Origin: Ophiosphaerella korrae
Lineage: Eukaryota > Ascomycota > Dothideomycetes > Pleosporales > Phaeosphaeriaceae
DNA: 64,000 bases
Reading direction: 5' to 3'
Assembly (NCBI GenBank): GCA_028456385.1
Contig: JALNQF010000053.1
Coordinates: 180,086 to 244,085 of the forward strand
The position numbers were made by a program, and so were the translations under genes. The notes under the pieces are model-generated. The model did not search any database. It saw nothing but the letters and a program-made list of their open reading frames with translations, and was not told where the DNA came from. Positions 10,465-22,048 of this stretch are shown in pieces; position 1 is the first letter of the stretch, and each line of letters opens with the position of its first letter.

Positions 10465-12111
10465 TCAGCCCATGTCCATTCCGTACTCATCTTCCTCCTT
10501 CAGGCTCGTGTTTGACCAGTATTGTTGGTTTGAGCCAGAACCACTGCCGGTGCTCTGCATACCGGGGCTAAGACTTTGTGGCGAGATGCCATTGAGCTGC
10601 TCGCCGGCCAAGTTGGTGTGTTTTGGAACCCGCAGGCCTGATCCAGGACCACGTGAGTATCGGAAGGTGCCAGTGCCATTCTTCTCGATTGCGTCAATGA
10701 TCTCGGTCTTCATTCGCTTCTCGTCCTCGTCTCCCTCGGTTGGCCACTCCTCACCCGTCGCCTGTTGAAGGCGTTCCGCCATCTCGTCACATTCTTGGAT
10801 CTTCTTGTACAACATCCACATGAGATCACGGGTCCAGCTGACAGCGCCGTTGAGGATGTCTCCTTTGTTTGGTCCCTTGTCTTTCTCTTCCATTGGTAGG
10901 CCCTGTGTAATGTTACCAGCAGCGCGTCTACCACTACCTCCAGCCAACAGAGATGTCGCTTGCGGAGGAGACATGCCGCTAGACATGGTAGGTGAAAGAG
11001 GCCCATTGTTGTTGATGTGCTTGCGAATCTTCTCATCTTCAAGACGATGCTGGGGCACGAGCCGGGACAAATCATGAATGCGCTCGTTGATGTTGTCTCG
11101 ACGGCGGCGCTCAACCAAATTATGAGACTCACGTCGGCGACGCTTCTTCGCGTCTTGTGTCTGTCCATCAACTTTGGCGGGTAATGAAGCATGTTTACCC
11201 GAGTGAATGACCTCGGAGATTTGTTGATGATGGATAGTTGATGTGTGGGGTGATTGGGTGGGTGAGTCTATCCAAGACTGAGCACTACCAGGCGTGCCAT
11301 CCCACTGGCCAGAGACACTCTTTTGATGGCGATGCATGTTTGTCATGATTGGCTGAGTGGTAAAGTTGTCGGAGTCTGGAGTGCCCAAATGAAGGTTCCC
11401 CATGGCTGGGGTTTTGGGTGACATTGGTGAGCGGCTGTCGGAGCCATTTCTGCTCATTACGATGCGTTGTCGCATCGAGCCGTTGGGCATACTGTTTGCA
11501 AAGCCCATCCTTGCGGGTGTTGACTGGTATTGATTGAAGTCAAAGTTGGACGGATGAACAAAGGGACTATGGATAGGTAGATCATCCGGAGTATTAGAGT
11601 ATATTTGATTCATATTCGGATTGTTCGTGTTCTGATGATACAGGTCGTGTTGGTTGACATGTTCTTGGTTGTAGCCGTTGAAACTTGGCTGGTGATCAAA
11701 ATCGGCGAGTTCGTCATCGGCAATGCCGGCAGCACCTTGGATGTAACTGGTGGAGCCAAACTGGTTGTTCATACTCATGCTACCGCTCATGTTCAGGTCG
11801 GATGGGTTGATGCTACCGACATGGTCATGAGCGGTGTTGAACTGGGGGTGGTTGTATTGGTGGTTCATGTCGAATCCGTTATGGCCGATGAAACGGTTCG
11901 AGTTGAAGTTGATATCGTCGACTTCTTCTTTAATATAGGTTTGAGGTGAGCCTGTTCCAGTCATGTTGAAAATATCAGCATCTAGAACGTCGTCAGAGGG
12001 CGAGTCCAATCCAAGGTCCAGCCTTGCAATGGTCTTCTGAGGGGAGTAGGAAGAGGGGGGGGTGAAGAGAGCGTCCGCTTGGGGGACAGTCAGTATGGTC
12101 TCGTAATACAT
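10465..12111 (-). CDS. Basic helix-loop-helix transcription factor
   Basis: A single open frame of 548 residues. The DNA-binding region near residues 325-350 reads KRRRRESHNLVERRRRDNIN, with the H-x-x-x-E-x-x-R-R pattern expected of E-box (CACGTG) binders of the USF/MITF type. Helix 1 (ERIHDLSRLVP) follows. Helix 2 (KGDILNGAVSWTRDLMWMLYKKIQE) comes only after an unusually long loop of about 60 residues rich in Ser, Pro and Gly. The N-terminal 300 residues are Asn-, Gln- and Ser-rich and probably form an activation region. A good splice donor (GTAAGT on the minus strand, 12,268-12,263) lies upstream, so a 5' untranslated intron or an extra coding exon is possible. I do not assign a gene name, since several fungal bHLH factors share this signature. 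Confidence 0.85.
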   Translation of the reverse strand: MYYETILTVPQADALFTPPSSYSPQKTIARLDLGLDSPSDDVLDADIFNMTGTGSPQTYIKEEVDDINFNSNRFIGHNGFDMNHQYNHPQFNTAHDHVGSINPSDLNMSGSMSMNNQFGSTSYIQGAAGIADDELADFDHQPSFNGYNQEHVNQHDLYHQNTNNPNMNQIYSNTPDDLPIHSPFVHPSNFDFNQYQSTPARMGFANSMPNGSMRQRIVMSRNGSDSRSPMSPKTPAMGNLHLGTPDSDNFTTQPIMTNMHRHQKSVSGQWDGTPGSAQSWIDSPTQSPHTSTIHHQQISEVIHSGKHASLPAKVDGQTQDAKKRRRRESHNLVERRRRDNINERIHDLSRLVPQHRLEDEKIRKHINNNGPLSPTMSSGMSPPQATSLLAGGSGRRAAGNITQGLPMEEKDKGPNKGDILNGAVSWTRDLMWMLYKKIQECDEMAERLQQATGEEWPTEGDEDEKRMKTEIIDAIEKNGTGTFRYSRGPGSGLRVPKHTNLAGEQLNGISPQSLSPGMQSTGSGSGSNQQYWSNTSLKEEDEYGMDMG

Positions 12112-12262
12112 GGTGGAAATGACGGATGGAAATGACGGGAGCAGAGAGGAAAGAGGAAAGAGGAAAGAAGGAGCGTAGAGCCAGAGATTGCAATATAGAA
12201 GAAGCCGATGGATGAAAGGGGGCTCTCATGACAATGCAGTGTAGGGATGTGACAAGAGGCGT

Positions 12263-12268
12263 ACTTAC
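12263..12268 (-). promoter_or_regulatory. Candidate 5' splice donor in the bHLH leader
   Basis: On the minus strand the bases read AG|GTAAGT-like (TAGTAAGTACG), a near-consensus fungal donor about 150 bases upstream of the ATG. It suggests a leader intron. The acceptor was not resolved. Confidence 0.35.
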
Positions 12269-12856
12269 TAGGCGTGGGCATTACTGAAGGTTGCAATGAC
12301 CCAGGAATGTGGATGGACGAGGCCCAAGGACGATGCTGGTCCCCGAAGTTTGGATCTGAAACAATTTGTCTTTGATCCCGGCAAGTGACTAAGGAATGCA
12401 CTTGCAGGCTTGCAGGATGATAGCCGCACGAGACGGTCTGTGTATCTATAAGAATCCTGGCGAGCGATTGCTATTGAGTGAGTGCAGTGATGCGCTGAGT
12501 AAGCCTCCTGTGACGTGGAGGGCAAGCTGAGTTTTTTTCTGTGAGTGAAGAATTAGATCTATGTCTTGTGTGAAGAACAGATGCTTCCTTGAGGGAGGAG
12601 AAGTGGCTCACCGAATAAGGAGCTAGGCCTTTGCGGCCGGTACTGGCGGGTGTGGTCTCCGCTAATCTGTGCTGTCGATAGAGCGCAGAGATAGCGGACC
12701 CAAAGGGGTGGCTCCTGACAGTAGCGAAAGGGAGAGGTGAGTAACAGGGAAGTTATTCCGGGAGGCTCCGGCTGCGAGGTCTTGTGGGCCTGAAGACAAG
12801 AAAGTCAGCGCGGTGTCCCAGAAGCGAAATGTTGAGCAGGATCCAAGTCGGATGCA

Positions 12857-12876
12857 TGTGTGTGTGTGTGTGTGTG
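12857..12876 (+). repeat. (TG)10 microsatellite
   Basis: Ten perfect TG units. It lies in the upstream region of the bHLH gene and explains the His/Thr-repeat peptides seen in minus-strand frames. Confidence 0.95.
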
Positions 12877-13078
12877 GCGCACAGATAGGTAACCTTGGAG
12901 GCGAGCGACGGCGGACGGCAGTGGTGCTGCTGCACGCCGGGGCTGTGGGGGACGGTGGTACGGGCAACCAAAGCAGCGAAACCGTCGCACAATACCGCAA
13001 CGTCTGTTTGGGATATTCTTTGCGGGCGCAACCAAGGTGATGGAAGGGCAAGTGGTGCTGGGGTTGGGTGTTGTGTTG

Positions 13079-13105
13079 TGTGGGTGTGGGTGTGGGTGTG
13101 GGTGT
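13079..13105 (+). repeat. Hexamer tandem repeat (GGTGTG type)
   Basis: About four and a half copies of a GTGTGG/GGTGTG unit in a row, directly followed by the purine tract. Confidence 0.85.
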
Positions 13106-13109
13106 ATAG

Positions 13110-13178
13110 ATGGAGAGGAAGGAGGGGAGAAGAAAGGAAGGAAGGGAGGGAGGGAGGAAGGGAAGGAAAGACAGAAGG
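13110..13178 (+). repeat. Polypurine tract (GGAA/GGGA-rich)
   Basis: Nearly all bases are A or G on the + strand, with irregular GGAAG and GGGAG units. Such tracts can form triplex DNA and act in promoters, but nothing here shows function. Confidence 0.8.
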
Positions 13179-14622
13179 ACCAACGAGAGATTGGCTTACC
13201 TCTGGCACAGAACGACAGGACGGATGAAAGATGGCGCGAGTTTTGTGTGCTTGGTTGAGAGGCAAGTGCAGCAAAGTGGTGGCCGGTGTTTGGTGGCACA
13301 GGTTTGTTTTCTTTCACTCGCGCAGGGCGCAGGGTGGCCGCGTACAGAGCAATTCCTTGGAGGGGTGAGGGTGAGCGGTTATGAGGGCCTTGTGCAACGT
13401 GCGGACACAGTGAGTACTCGATGTGGGACGTCGAGCAGCCGTGGTGGATGTATGGCGGGGGAGGGGGCAGGTCCAAGGGTGAATGGGCCGGCGGTTCAGG
13501 GCGTGTCAATGGGGCGGGGTCGCGGTTGCGCCCGGAGAGAATGCAGGCAGACGCAGGCGCCAGAGGATGCAGGCGCGGGTGCAGGTGCGGTTGCAGACAC
13601 AGAGAGAGGCAGAGCGAGAGGGGGAGGAGTGTTAGAGGCGGGCCGTCGAGGACAGCAAGCAGCTGGAGCGAGGGCAGAAGGCGGTCAAGAGGCGGAGCAT
13701 GAGTCGCTGCGTCAAAGTGTCGAAGCGTCGCTAGCTGGGGCGCCAAGAGCCAGGCGAATCAGCGAATCAAGAGGGCTGCGGCAGGGAAGCTGGGCGGGAC
13801 GCGAGAGCCGAGCGAGCAAGCAAACACCTGCTTGGAGAGAAACAGACAGCCGACGGGGGGACGGTGCACAGGGCGGCTCTAATAGTGTGTCTGCAGCGGC
13901 GATGGCGGCAGCCGGCGTAAGACGGATGGCAGTGACGGCGAGAGGAGGACTATCTAGACGGATGGCAGACGAGAGGAGTAAGACGAGAGACGCGGCACGG
14001 CGGCATAATATACTCGCATCCCTCTCCAGCCTGCGTCTACGTCTACGCCCACGTCGACGCCTACCTCCACACCTACACACACCTACACACCCTCCGCACA
14101 CTCGCTCCCGCAAGCGAGCAGGGTGGCCTGAGGAGGATGGTCACCCTATTACGCCTGTCTCAGCTTGCCAGAACGTCGAGAAGGCCGGCCGGCCTGATGG
14201 TGTCTTGCTGAGCCTGGCGGAGGAACGGTCCTGAGTGTCGTGCAGGCGTGCAGGGCCCCCCTCCTTGTCTGGGCCTGCACGCCATGCACCCATGTCAGGC
14301 ATGTCAATCATCGTCAGTTGCTGCGGGAGGCGATGGCACTAGGTGTGGGAGCAATCATGGCAGTAATCATGGCAGCCTGTGCGTACCGCGCCAGGCCGGT
14401 TGCGGCTGGCCGTGTCGGGCGAGGCAGGGGGGGGCGCCCACACCAAACGGAAACGCGTGCGAGGCCTCTGCGGCCCTGCACCTGCCAAACCACATCAACG
14501 CGCCCGCGCTAGCCCCGAACGCGCCGCGCTAGGTACCGGCTCTACCACCACTTCCACCACCACCGCACCATCGCCCACCCTACGCTGCCATTCCCACCGC
14601 CGCCGACACTGTCTGTCTGCTC

Positions 14623-14646
14623 CCACCACCACCACCACCACCACCA
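14623..14646 (+). repeat. (CAC)n trinucleotide repeat
   Basis: Eight CAC/CCA units in a row in the upstream region of SFT2. It yields poly-Thr, poly-Pro or poly-His peptides in the overlapping frames. Confidence 0.85.
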
Positions 14647-15052
14647 TACCCTCCCACCGCCAATCACCCCGCCACGCGCGCCTTACCCCAGCCGCCCTCC
14701 CAGCTTCCCGCCCTCCCCCCATCCTGCTCCTTCCGTCACAAGCCTCACGCATCAGTCATCCCATCTGAGACGGCGGTCTGACATCTGTCATTGGACCTCT
14801 GCCTCGTTCACCCTCAGGACATCATCTGCACGAAATCCTCCGTCCCCTTCTCGCTCCAGTCCTGAAGACCTTGGCCCAGTCCGTCCCTGCACCCACACCT
14901 GCGGCGCCCAAGCCACGCCGCCGCTGCTGGGTTCAGCCTGCTGCCCATATCCTTCGCCTCCTGCTCCTCCACGCCGCAAACAGGCTTCTCCTCCACAGCA
15001 AGCCGCTTTCCACCCTCTTTCGTCGCCGGGCCGGCTTCAGCTCGCTCCAGCT

Positions 15053-16713
15053 ATGGCTTCCGCTTCGTTCCGGGACTCAATGAACTCGCTGGGGTGGAGC
15101 CGCAGAGAGCCTGAACCCGTGGACACTTCCTCGCCCTCGCTGCTGGGCAGGCTGCAGAGCCTGAATCCCTTTGGCGACGGCGGCTACGTCCGACTCCCCG
15201 TAACAGAAACGAACCCGGGCGCTCCTCTGCCGGCGCCCACTCGGAGAGAAGAAGAAGAAGGGTGGTTCGCATGTAAGTACCCACCTTTCCACTGTGGCAA
15301 AGCTTCGTCGTACCCCGTTGCGCGTCCCGAGCCTCTTCAAACACGCATCGAGATCGTCGCCCTGATGCATACCCCCTTGACTACCTTTATGAGTCGCATC
15401 GCGGCCTCGTGACCATGCTGCTTGGCCTGATCCTGCCCCTAGTTTCACTTGCCTTTCCACATGGACTTTTTCGCTAGATGGCAATTTTCCAAATAGCATC
15501 TATGGTTTTGTGATGCCTTGGCCATTTGAAACATGGCCGTGTCATCTGGTCCTGCATATTGCACTGGCTGGCCATACTGTGGTCGATGTGACGAGAAGGG
15601 AGTTCCTGCGCAAAACGCTTTTGCATGCAGGACCTGCGCATCTGTTGCCTGACGATGAAAAAAAAAAGTCCATTGTAACTAACCATTACTTGCAGTGAGC
15701 CGATGGGATCGCTTGCTCGTCTTTGGTGGCCTGCTACTCGCCGCCTTGGCAATGTTTGCTACCTGCATCGGCCTTATGTTTACCCCCCTCTTCATTGTCA
15801 AGCCCCGCAAGTTTGCCATCCTGTAAGTCCTCTCAGCTCCCGTTGCCTCCTCGCCTACGGCAGAGCCATCTCAGGCAGATGGGCAGTGGCACATATCCCA
15901 TTTGTCCTTCTCTACGGCTATGCGAACTCATGCAACCCTTCAGGGTTTTGCATGCCTTCACCCAGCGAGGCTTTGACCATCAGCTGCAGAGAATGGAAAC
16001 GAATGGGGGCCACTTGACCACTCGAGCCACCCGACGATCGACACTGGACCCTCTCCAGCGATCATGCGGGCCCAAGGTTCGGCGCGTTGCAGGGTGCAGG
16101 CGGCCCTACCCCATTCCGACTACGCTTCTGCCCAGCCTACTGCCTACAGCCAAAGGAACACTAGCGCTAACAAGTACGGCTTTATTCTAGGTGGTCCATG
16201 GGAAGTGTTCTCTTCCTCGGAGCCTGGGGTATATTGATGGGCCCCCTCCAATATTGTAAGCCACCACCACTACCGCCACCACCACTCTCGCAGGTGTACA
16301 AGTATGGAAATTTCATTATTGCTGACAATACACTTAGTTCAACATCTAATCTCTGGTCCGAGGCTTCCGTTCACTGCAGCTTACTTTGGGACCATTGCTC
16401 TCACTCTCTACTTCTCCCTTGGGGTAAGTCAACGTTCCCTACCCTTGTCCCTGCACGCATCCTGGTCTACTTGCTTATCCCACTTCGATCCTGGTTCTTC
16501 CCTCCCCCCACGCCGTTCTTATCGATAGCTCTAGTTTACTGACAGTATCCGCGTGACTAGTTGCACAGCACCATTCTGACCTTCATTGCGGCCATCGCGC
16601 AGTTGGTCTCTTTGCTTTGGTACATCGTTTCATATTTCCCCATGGGCTCATCAGGCTTGCGACTTGCCGCCCGCTTTGGAGGCGGCCGCGTTGCTGCCTG
16701 GATGAACGACTAA
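15053..16713 (+). CDS. SFT2: SFT2-family Golgi vesicle transport membrane protein
   Basis: Five exons are inferred: 15053-15272, 15696-15822, 16191-16255, 16338-16423 and 16561-16713, giving 216 residues. All junctions are GT-AG and keep the family sequence in frame. After a soluble N-terminal tail of about 70 residues the protein has the SFT2 core: LSRWDRLLVFGG opening the first membrane helix, then FIVKPRKFAILWSMGSVLFL, LMGPLQYFQHL, PRLPFTAAYFGTIALTLYFS, and LHSTILTFIAAIAQLVSLLW before YIVSYFPMGSSGLR. Four transmembrane helices are evident. SFT2 is a late-Golgi protein that helps fusion of endosome-derived vesicles together with syntaxin Sed5/Tlg2-type SNAREs. Introns 1 and 2 are long for this genome (423 and 368 bp). 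Exon 1 could extend upstream, but the ATG at 15053 is well placed. Confidence 0.92.
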
Positions 16714-19639
16714 AAGCATATATTCAAGTAGGCCTGAATACAATACTGTACAGCCAAACTTGACACACGTTTCATAAACAGCCCATTTCCAAAGCCACTG
16801 CGACACTTGCTTACGATAGACACTATCTCGGTCAAGGTGTAGTAGCATAGGCTCCTTGTCGACGTCACGACGCATCGTCACGCCCATTTTTCTCTTCCAA
16901 GTCCTAACTATCTTCACCAAATGATCGGTGTAATCTACGGTTACACTCACATGCAACACTAGAAGATGTGCCACACCAACGCCACCTTGCCCTTGACATC
17001 CGAGTCGGGCCTTTGCTCTTTCACCTAGTGCGCCGCCTATTTGAATAGTAGATACCCACCCACTATAGTTTATCTTCGATTTATCTGCAATAGAGATCAT
17101 CCGCGTTTCACGGCGAAATATGCCGAACATAGAGGAGTCATTGATAACATCCAAATGCCTGTTTGCCTCAACATTTCCAAGTTCCCCATGTGCTCCGGTG
17201 ATGCCTAACACCCTGACCTTTCCTACAGTTTTCGGGACCTCATGTCTCAGCTTCGGCTTGGCATGTTTTAATCCGACCCAGCCTCGTTACGACAGACGTC
17301 GAGTGCTTGCCTCATCGTTCGGAGTTGTCGCATAAGCTGCCCGCGATCAGCGCAGGGCAAACAAGGGTTCTAAGGCAGGGCCGACGATCAAAGGCAGGGT
17401 CCCGCAACCAGACAAGTCCACGCTCAGGCATATAGCTTGTGTTTAGGAGACACTTGGATCTTAGCTAGCATGGGTCATCGATTTAGGCGTCGCAAAGCGC
17501 GCCGAAAGATCAAGTCCCAGTTTGAACGAATTCACCCCGACTTCCAAATCATCACATATCGCGATGCACTAACGAGAGAGAAACGGTGTGGAGGGCCACC
17601 CAGAAAAGCCGAGACCCCATGATCTTCCCATCAACCCTTTGCCCAGTTCGCAGTTTGATTTCTCGTGAGTGGGTGTCGTGCAGGGATAACCCATTACGCA
17701 TTTTCCCCGCACGCTCGCGAATGGCGGCGCTTGAGCACGCCACAACGTGCTCCAAAGGGTGTGCACGCGTTACTCCATGGAGATGTCCAATATGCATGAT
17801 TGTTTGGGTACAGGATGAGATCAGGCTTCCTGTTGCGCGAGGCAGTCAAGCGGTCAGTGGCAGTAGGTAGGGTGCAACCCGATAGCCATGTTTCTCCCCA
17901 TCCTAATCTCGTTGCGATATCCCTTGGCCAGCTAAACCCGCTTTTTATCTTATCCGCAGATTATTGGGCGGGAAACGCGCGCGCACCGAAGCTCGGGGTG
18001 GAGGGGGGGGGGAGGGGGGGTACATATATTCCAAAGCCAAGCATGACGACACGATTAAATTCGACGGGTGTACGTAAGGCGCCACATAGTCTCGCGGCAC
18101 ACGCTCAATGCCGATCGATTTAGACAGTTTGATATCAGCTTTCGGTCGGTTAACGCACGCCCGTAGCCAATATTTCGCGCTGAAGCGACCCGAGGGGGGG
18201 TTGCCCCAAAACGCCCAACATAGCACGATTTAGGACCCTTCGTACTCGCCTCGCCTGCGCGCGCGCGCAAACAGGATCGACGGCAAGGCCCTTTCCCTTC
18301 TCCGCTTGAAGCAAAAAGTCAGCCAAAGCCCATGGCTGACACCCAATATTCTGCCCCACCCCACCCCCCACCTAAGAATAGCAAAAAAAAGCGACGGTAA
18401 CGTCGTCGGTGCGGCGCCGCCTCGCACCGATAATTACTCTGGCGTCGTATGATATTTGTTTCCAAGGCAATATATCATAATATGCTGATTAATAATGCCA
18501 TGCTGCGACGACAGAGAGTGGGAGTGAGAGTGAGAGTGTGAGAGAGAGAAAACATGGGCTGTCTATGGAACGAACGAAAATGGCACGGCTTTGGTCATTG
18601 GGTTGTGGACCGCGTGGAAAGTGCGCGGTAGGTTGGGTATGCGAGATGAGATGAGATGTGTGCGACGTGCAAGCCCCGTTTGCTTAGGCGAGTGCCGAGG
18701 GGAAGGGGGAGCGCTGAGGTGACACCGTGCCTTAGCTATGTAGGTGAGATTTGGGGGAGGATGGGAAGGGTTGTGAGGCGTAGGGCTGAAGTGTGGATAT
18801 TGTGGCGTTGATGGATTTGGGCAAGAGGATTGTTTTGGGCGGTGGATTGGGCATGGGGGGGGTTGGGAAGTGATCGGTGAAGGGAAGATGTGGCGAGGTT
18901 GGTTTGCTGATGTAAATGTTAGAGTAGACTTATGACTGATAGACGGATGCACTCGCGAATGATATGGTCTGGGCCAGAACATGACCTAGAGTCTATAGGG
19001 AACTTTTCATTGTGCTGATCAATCCTGATAGTGAAAACTTTAGGAGAAGGCTGTAGCGATCATTCGCGTTGTCAAGGTCTAATATTTGCAGCCCAGGCTT
19101 GAAAAAGTTCTGCGTGGAAACGGGAGAGTTAGCCTTGGAAGCAACTTTCAACACCACAACTCCCACCTTACAATAGCCTTACAATAGCCTTACAAAATCA
19201 TTCAAAATCATCCCCGAGCGCCAGCCTACCGTACAAACCATGCAAACCATGTGTGTCGAGCGAATAGGCGCTTCGTAAACTCCGCTCTTTCCCGGTGGAG
19301 CTACCCCTCTTTGTGCTTCGGCAGTTCAAAAAGTTGCGTGAGTGGGTACTGACACCGATGTCAAGAACCAGCCTAGCCCAGTTGGCATCACGATCGACTG
19401 GCCAATGCAAACCTCTCCCAAGCTTTACGGCTTTCTTGATTGGAAACTTACGCGTAACGACATTTGTGGCGGTGGGGACCATCTGTGTGGGGTCACTTCA
19501 ATATGGTCGTCCATTTTGTCTTCGTCCATCCCATTGTCACACACACCTTATTTAATTCCGACACTTGGGGAAACACTTAGCCGTAACGCGAGATTACTTT
19601 GGATAAGTATACCTATTATCGCCAGCAAGCTGTATTAGC
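16714..19639. other. Gene-poor stretch between SFT2 and the homogentisate dioxygenase
   Basis: No gene is supported in 2.9 kb. A minus-strand frame at 16,651-17,211 (186 residues) overlaps the SFT2 stop and shows no motif. A short Arg/Lys-rich frame at 17,437-17,622 and a Pro/His-rich frame at 18,563-18,982 (-) are also unrecognised. The stretch has G runs near 18,003-18,020 and GA-rich sequence near 18,514-18,550. Any of these frames could be an exon of a small fungal-specific gene, but I cannot support one. Confidence 0.45.
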
Positions 19640-21667
19640 ATGACGACCAAATTGGATAACCCAAAGGAGTACCAGGACATTTTCCACTGGGCAGAGACGC
19701 AACAGGATGGCTCTATTCCCTCTTTTGGAACGCGGAAAAACGACCCATATGATGTAATCTCGCCCGTTTATCAGTAATCGATATCTGCTGACGTACACTT
19801 TTCGCAGTATAAAGCTGGTTTTGGAAATAGCTTCGAGTCAGAAGCGGTGCCAGGTGAGAAGTCGCCCTAGTTTGGCACTGCGTAATTGAGGAGGCTGACG
19901 GGCTGTGGGTATCAGGAACAATTCCTCAGGGACAGAATAGTCCTAGATGTGTCCGGTTCGGACTTTACGCGGAGCAGATGACTGCGTCTGCGTTTGTTGC
20001 CCCGAGGCATTTGAATAAAAAGGTCAGGGTCTAGAGCGGTCAATGGATATTTCGAAGCTGACGGTTTGAATAGGCGTGGCTGTACCGGGCGCGCCCGGCG
20101 GTTGCTCATCAAGGATTTGTAAGACTATCCCTGCCCTGTTTCCTTAACCACATGAATCGTGGGCGATGCGTAGATTTGGAAAATAGTGTAACGGGAAGGA
20201 TGTCATCCCGGAAGGATAAATATAACTCAACTGCTGCGGTTGCTTGCGTCCTACATTGTCGCAAACGCACGTGTAGTCACCACGTCATAAGCTGACGTAC
20301 ACTACAGACCGATCTCCCAGACAATGAGGACACCGAGTCGAATTTCCTTCCTTCGAATAAGCGGGTGCATCTTTCGCCCACGCAGCTTGCGTGGCTGCCA
20401 TTTGACATTCCTTCTGATGGCCAAGTCGACTTCATCTCGGGCCTCAAGAGCATTGCGGGCTCTGGAGAGCCGACGCTCCGTGAAGGCCTAGCGGTCCACA
20501 CATATCTTGCAAATACTAGTATGAAGGAGCGGGCTGTGGTGAACTCGGATGGCGACTTTTTGATTGTACCTCAGGAGGGTGCTCTGGACATCCAGACTGA
20601 GTTTGGTATGTTGTATGTGCAACCGGGCGAGATCTGTGTCATTCAGAGGGGCCAGCGATTCAAGGTAAAGATCGAGGGGCCCACGAGAGGTTATATCCTG
20701 GGTATGTGTTCCTTCATATCCACGGAAAGACTGGTAGCTGACATAAGGCAGAGATTTGGGGCTCGAATTTCCAGCTACCCGAACTAGGACCCCTAGGAGC
20801 CAATGGACTTGCTAATGCTCGAGACTTTCTGCACCCCGTCGCCAAATATGAAATTGAAAAAAAGCCATGGGAGATTGTGTACAAGCTTGGTGGTAAGTTC
20901 TTCAGCTGCTCACAACAGCATTCGCCGTTTGATGTTGTGGCATGGCACGGCAACTACGTGCCGTACAAATATGATTTGACAAAGTTTGTCAACGTGGGTT
21001 CTATTTCTGTCGACCATATTGATCCGTCTATTTTCTGTGTCTTGACTGCACCTTCGCGAGATGCAGCAGCACCATTGGCAGACTTTTTGATCTTCAGCCC
21101 GCGATGGGACGTGGCTTCTCATAGTAAGAAGCAAATAATGGAAAGAAGAGAGAGGTTTCACTAATTATTTCATCAGCATATCGACCTCCATATTACCACC
21201 GCAATGCAGCTTCAGAATTGATGGGTCTGATCTATGGAGAATATGCCGGCCGCTCGGATGAGTTCCAGCCAGGCGGAGTCAGCTACGAATGTGGTTTTGT
21301 GCCTCATGGGGTTGCGTATGAGGAGGTAAGTTTGAAAACGAAACATTTTTGTGGCGGAAGACTGAGTGTGCGTAGTTCAAGGCGGCCAGTGCACAGCCTC
21401 CACCTGAGATGCAGATCTCAAAGGGCGCTGTGGCGTTTATGATGGAGAGTTCGAGGATGTTCACCATCACCGACTGGGCGTGGAATAGCAAGAAGAAGCA
21501 CGAGCATGATCCCAGGATGTGGTACGTAACTAGATTGCAATGGGCTAGAAGGGCGGAGATGGCAGCTAACAGACATCAGGGATAATCTGGTGGACAACTT
21601 CTCGGGGCATGAGGAAGAAGTTGAAAGGATCTTGTCAGAGGGCATTAAAAAGATGAGAGTGGGCTGA
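19640..21667 (+). CDS. hmgA: Homogentisate 1,2-dioxygenase
   Basis: Nine exons are inferred: 19640-19753, 19808-19853, 19916-20022, 20074-20118, 20308-20701, 20752-21123, 21177-21325, 21376-21521 and 21580-21667 (486 residues). Every intron follows GT-AG and every join keeps the reading frame. The enzyme opens the ring of homogentisate with O2 and Fe(II) to give maleylacetoacetate in tyrosine and phenylalanine breakdown. Signature parts are GFGNSFESEAVPGTIPQGQN near the N-terminus, FVAPRHLNKKAWLYR, a cupin stretch SDGDFLIVPQEG, and the iron site. The iron-site residues appear as the His and Glu of YYHRNAASELMGLI and the His of FVPHGVAYEEF. The N-terminus has about 38 residues (exon 1) before the usual fungal start. 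The next pathway genes (fumarylacetoacetase and maleylacetoacetate isomerase, usually clustered with hmgA) are absent from this window, so this could be a dispersed copy or paralogue. Confidence 0.9.
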
Positions 21668-22048
21668 TGGAAAGGGTAAGCTAGTCTGTTTGTTGACTAG
21701 TGGTGGCTGTGAACTGATAGAGGAATGCCCCGCGCTGCTGCGCCATAGGCTTCAGCCACTAGTGATCTCATAACTACCAATTGCCAACGTCAAACAATGA
21801 TAAAATAAACCCCAACCTGGTCTCAGCTCATATGCGCCCTTTTGCTAATAAGACTTGGCTGCCTGTTTGCAGCGCATTGCGCCCTTGTTTGAACAGAGGA
21901 GTCATCGTCCGTTAGGCTAGTTAGTGCCTGCATGTTTTGCGCAGCGCGTCTGGTCAAATTGTTGCCTTCCTCCGTTCCTGCATGGCGTCCTTCAAAAGTG
22001 GTCACCCGTTCCCTCCAGCATAACCTCGCTCGAGCATCTTTGTTCACT
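21668..22048 (+). promoter_or_regulatory. Promoter and leader of the tRNA ligase gene
   Basis: The 381 bases follow the dioxygenase stop and precede the preferred tRNA ligase ATG. The last 117 bases stay open in the ligase frame from an upstream ATG at 21,932 and would encode a basic, hydrophobic 39-residue leader. Confidence 0.5.

Larger units (their letters stand above)
12112..15052. promoter_or_regulatory. Long divergent intergenic region (bHLH / SFT2) rich in microsatellites
   Basis: This 2.9 kb region lies between two genes that point away from each other. It holds a (TG)10 tract, a GGTGTG hexamer repeat, a 70-base purine tract, C-rich runs and a CCA repeat. Long frames at 12,805-13,746 (-) and 13,110-14,234 (+) are made of these repeats and have no recognisable domain. 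Fungal regulators often have long leaders and promoters, so it may be mostly 5' untranslated and control DNA. That role is inferred. Confidence 0.5.

Noticed and set aside
13079..13105. Telomere-like GGTGTG repeats
   Set aside because: Filamentous ascomycete telomeres are TTAGGG. This hexamer is short and internal, between two genes.
12805..14234. Long frames of 313 (-) and 374 (+) residues in the divergent intergenic region
   Set aside because: Their sequences are Arg/Gly- or Pro/His-rich translations of microsatellites and purine tracts, overlap each other, and have no recognisable motif.
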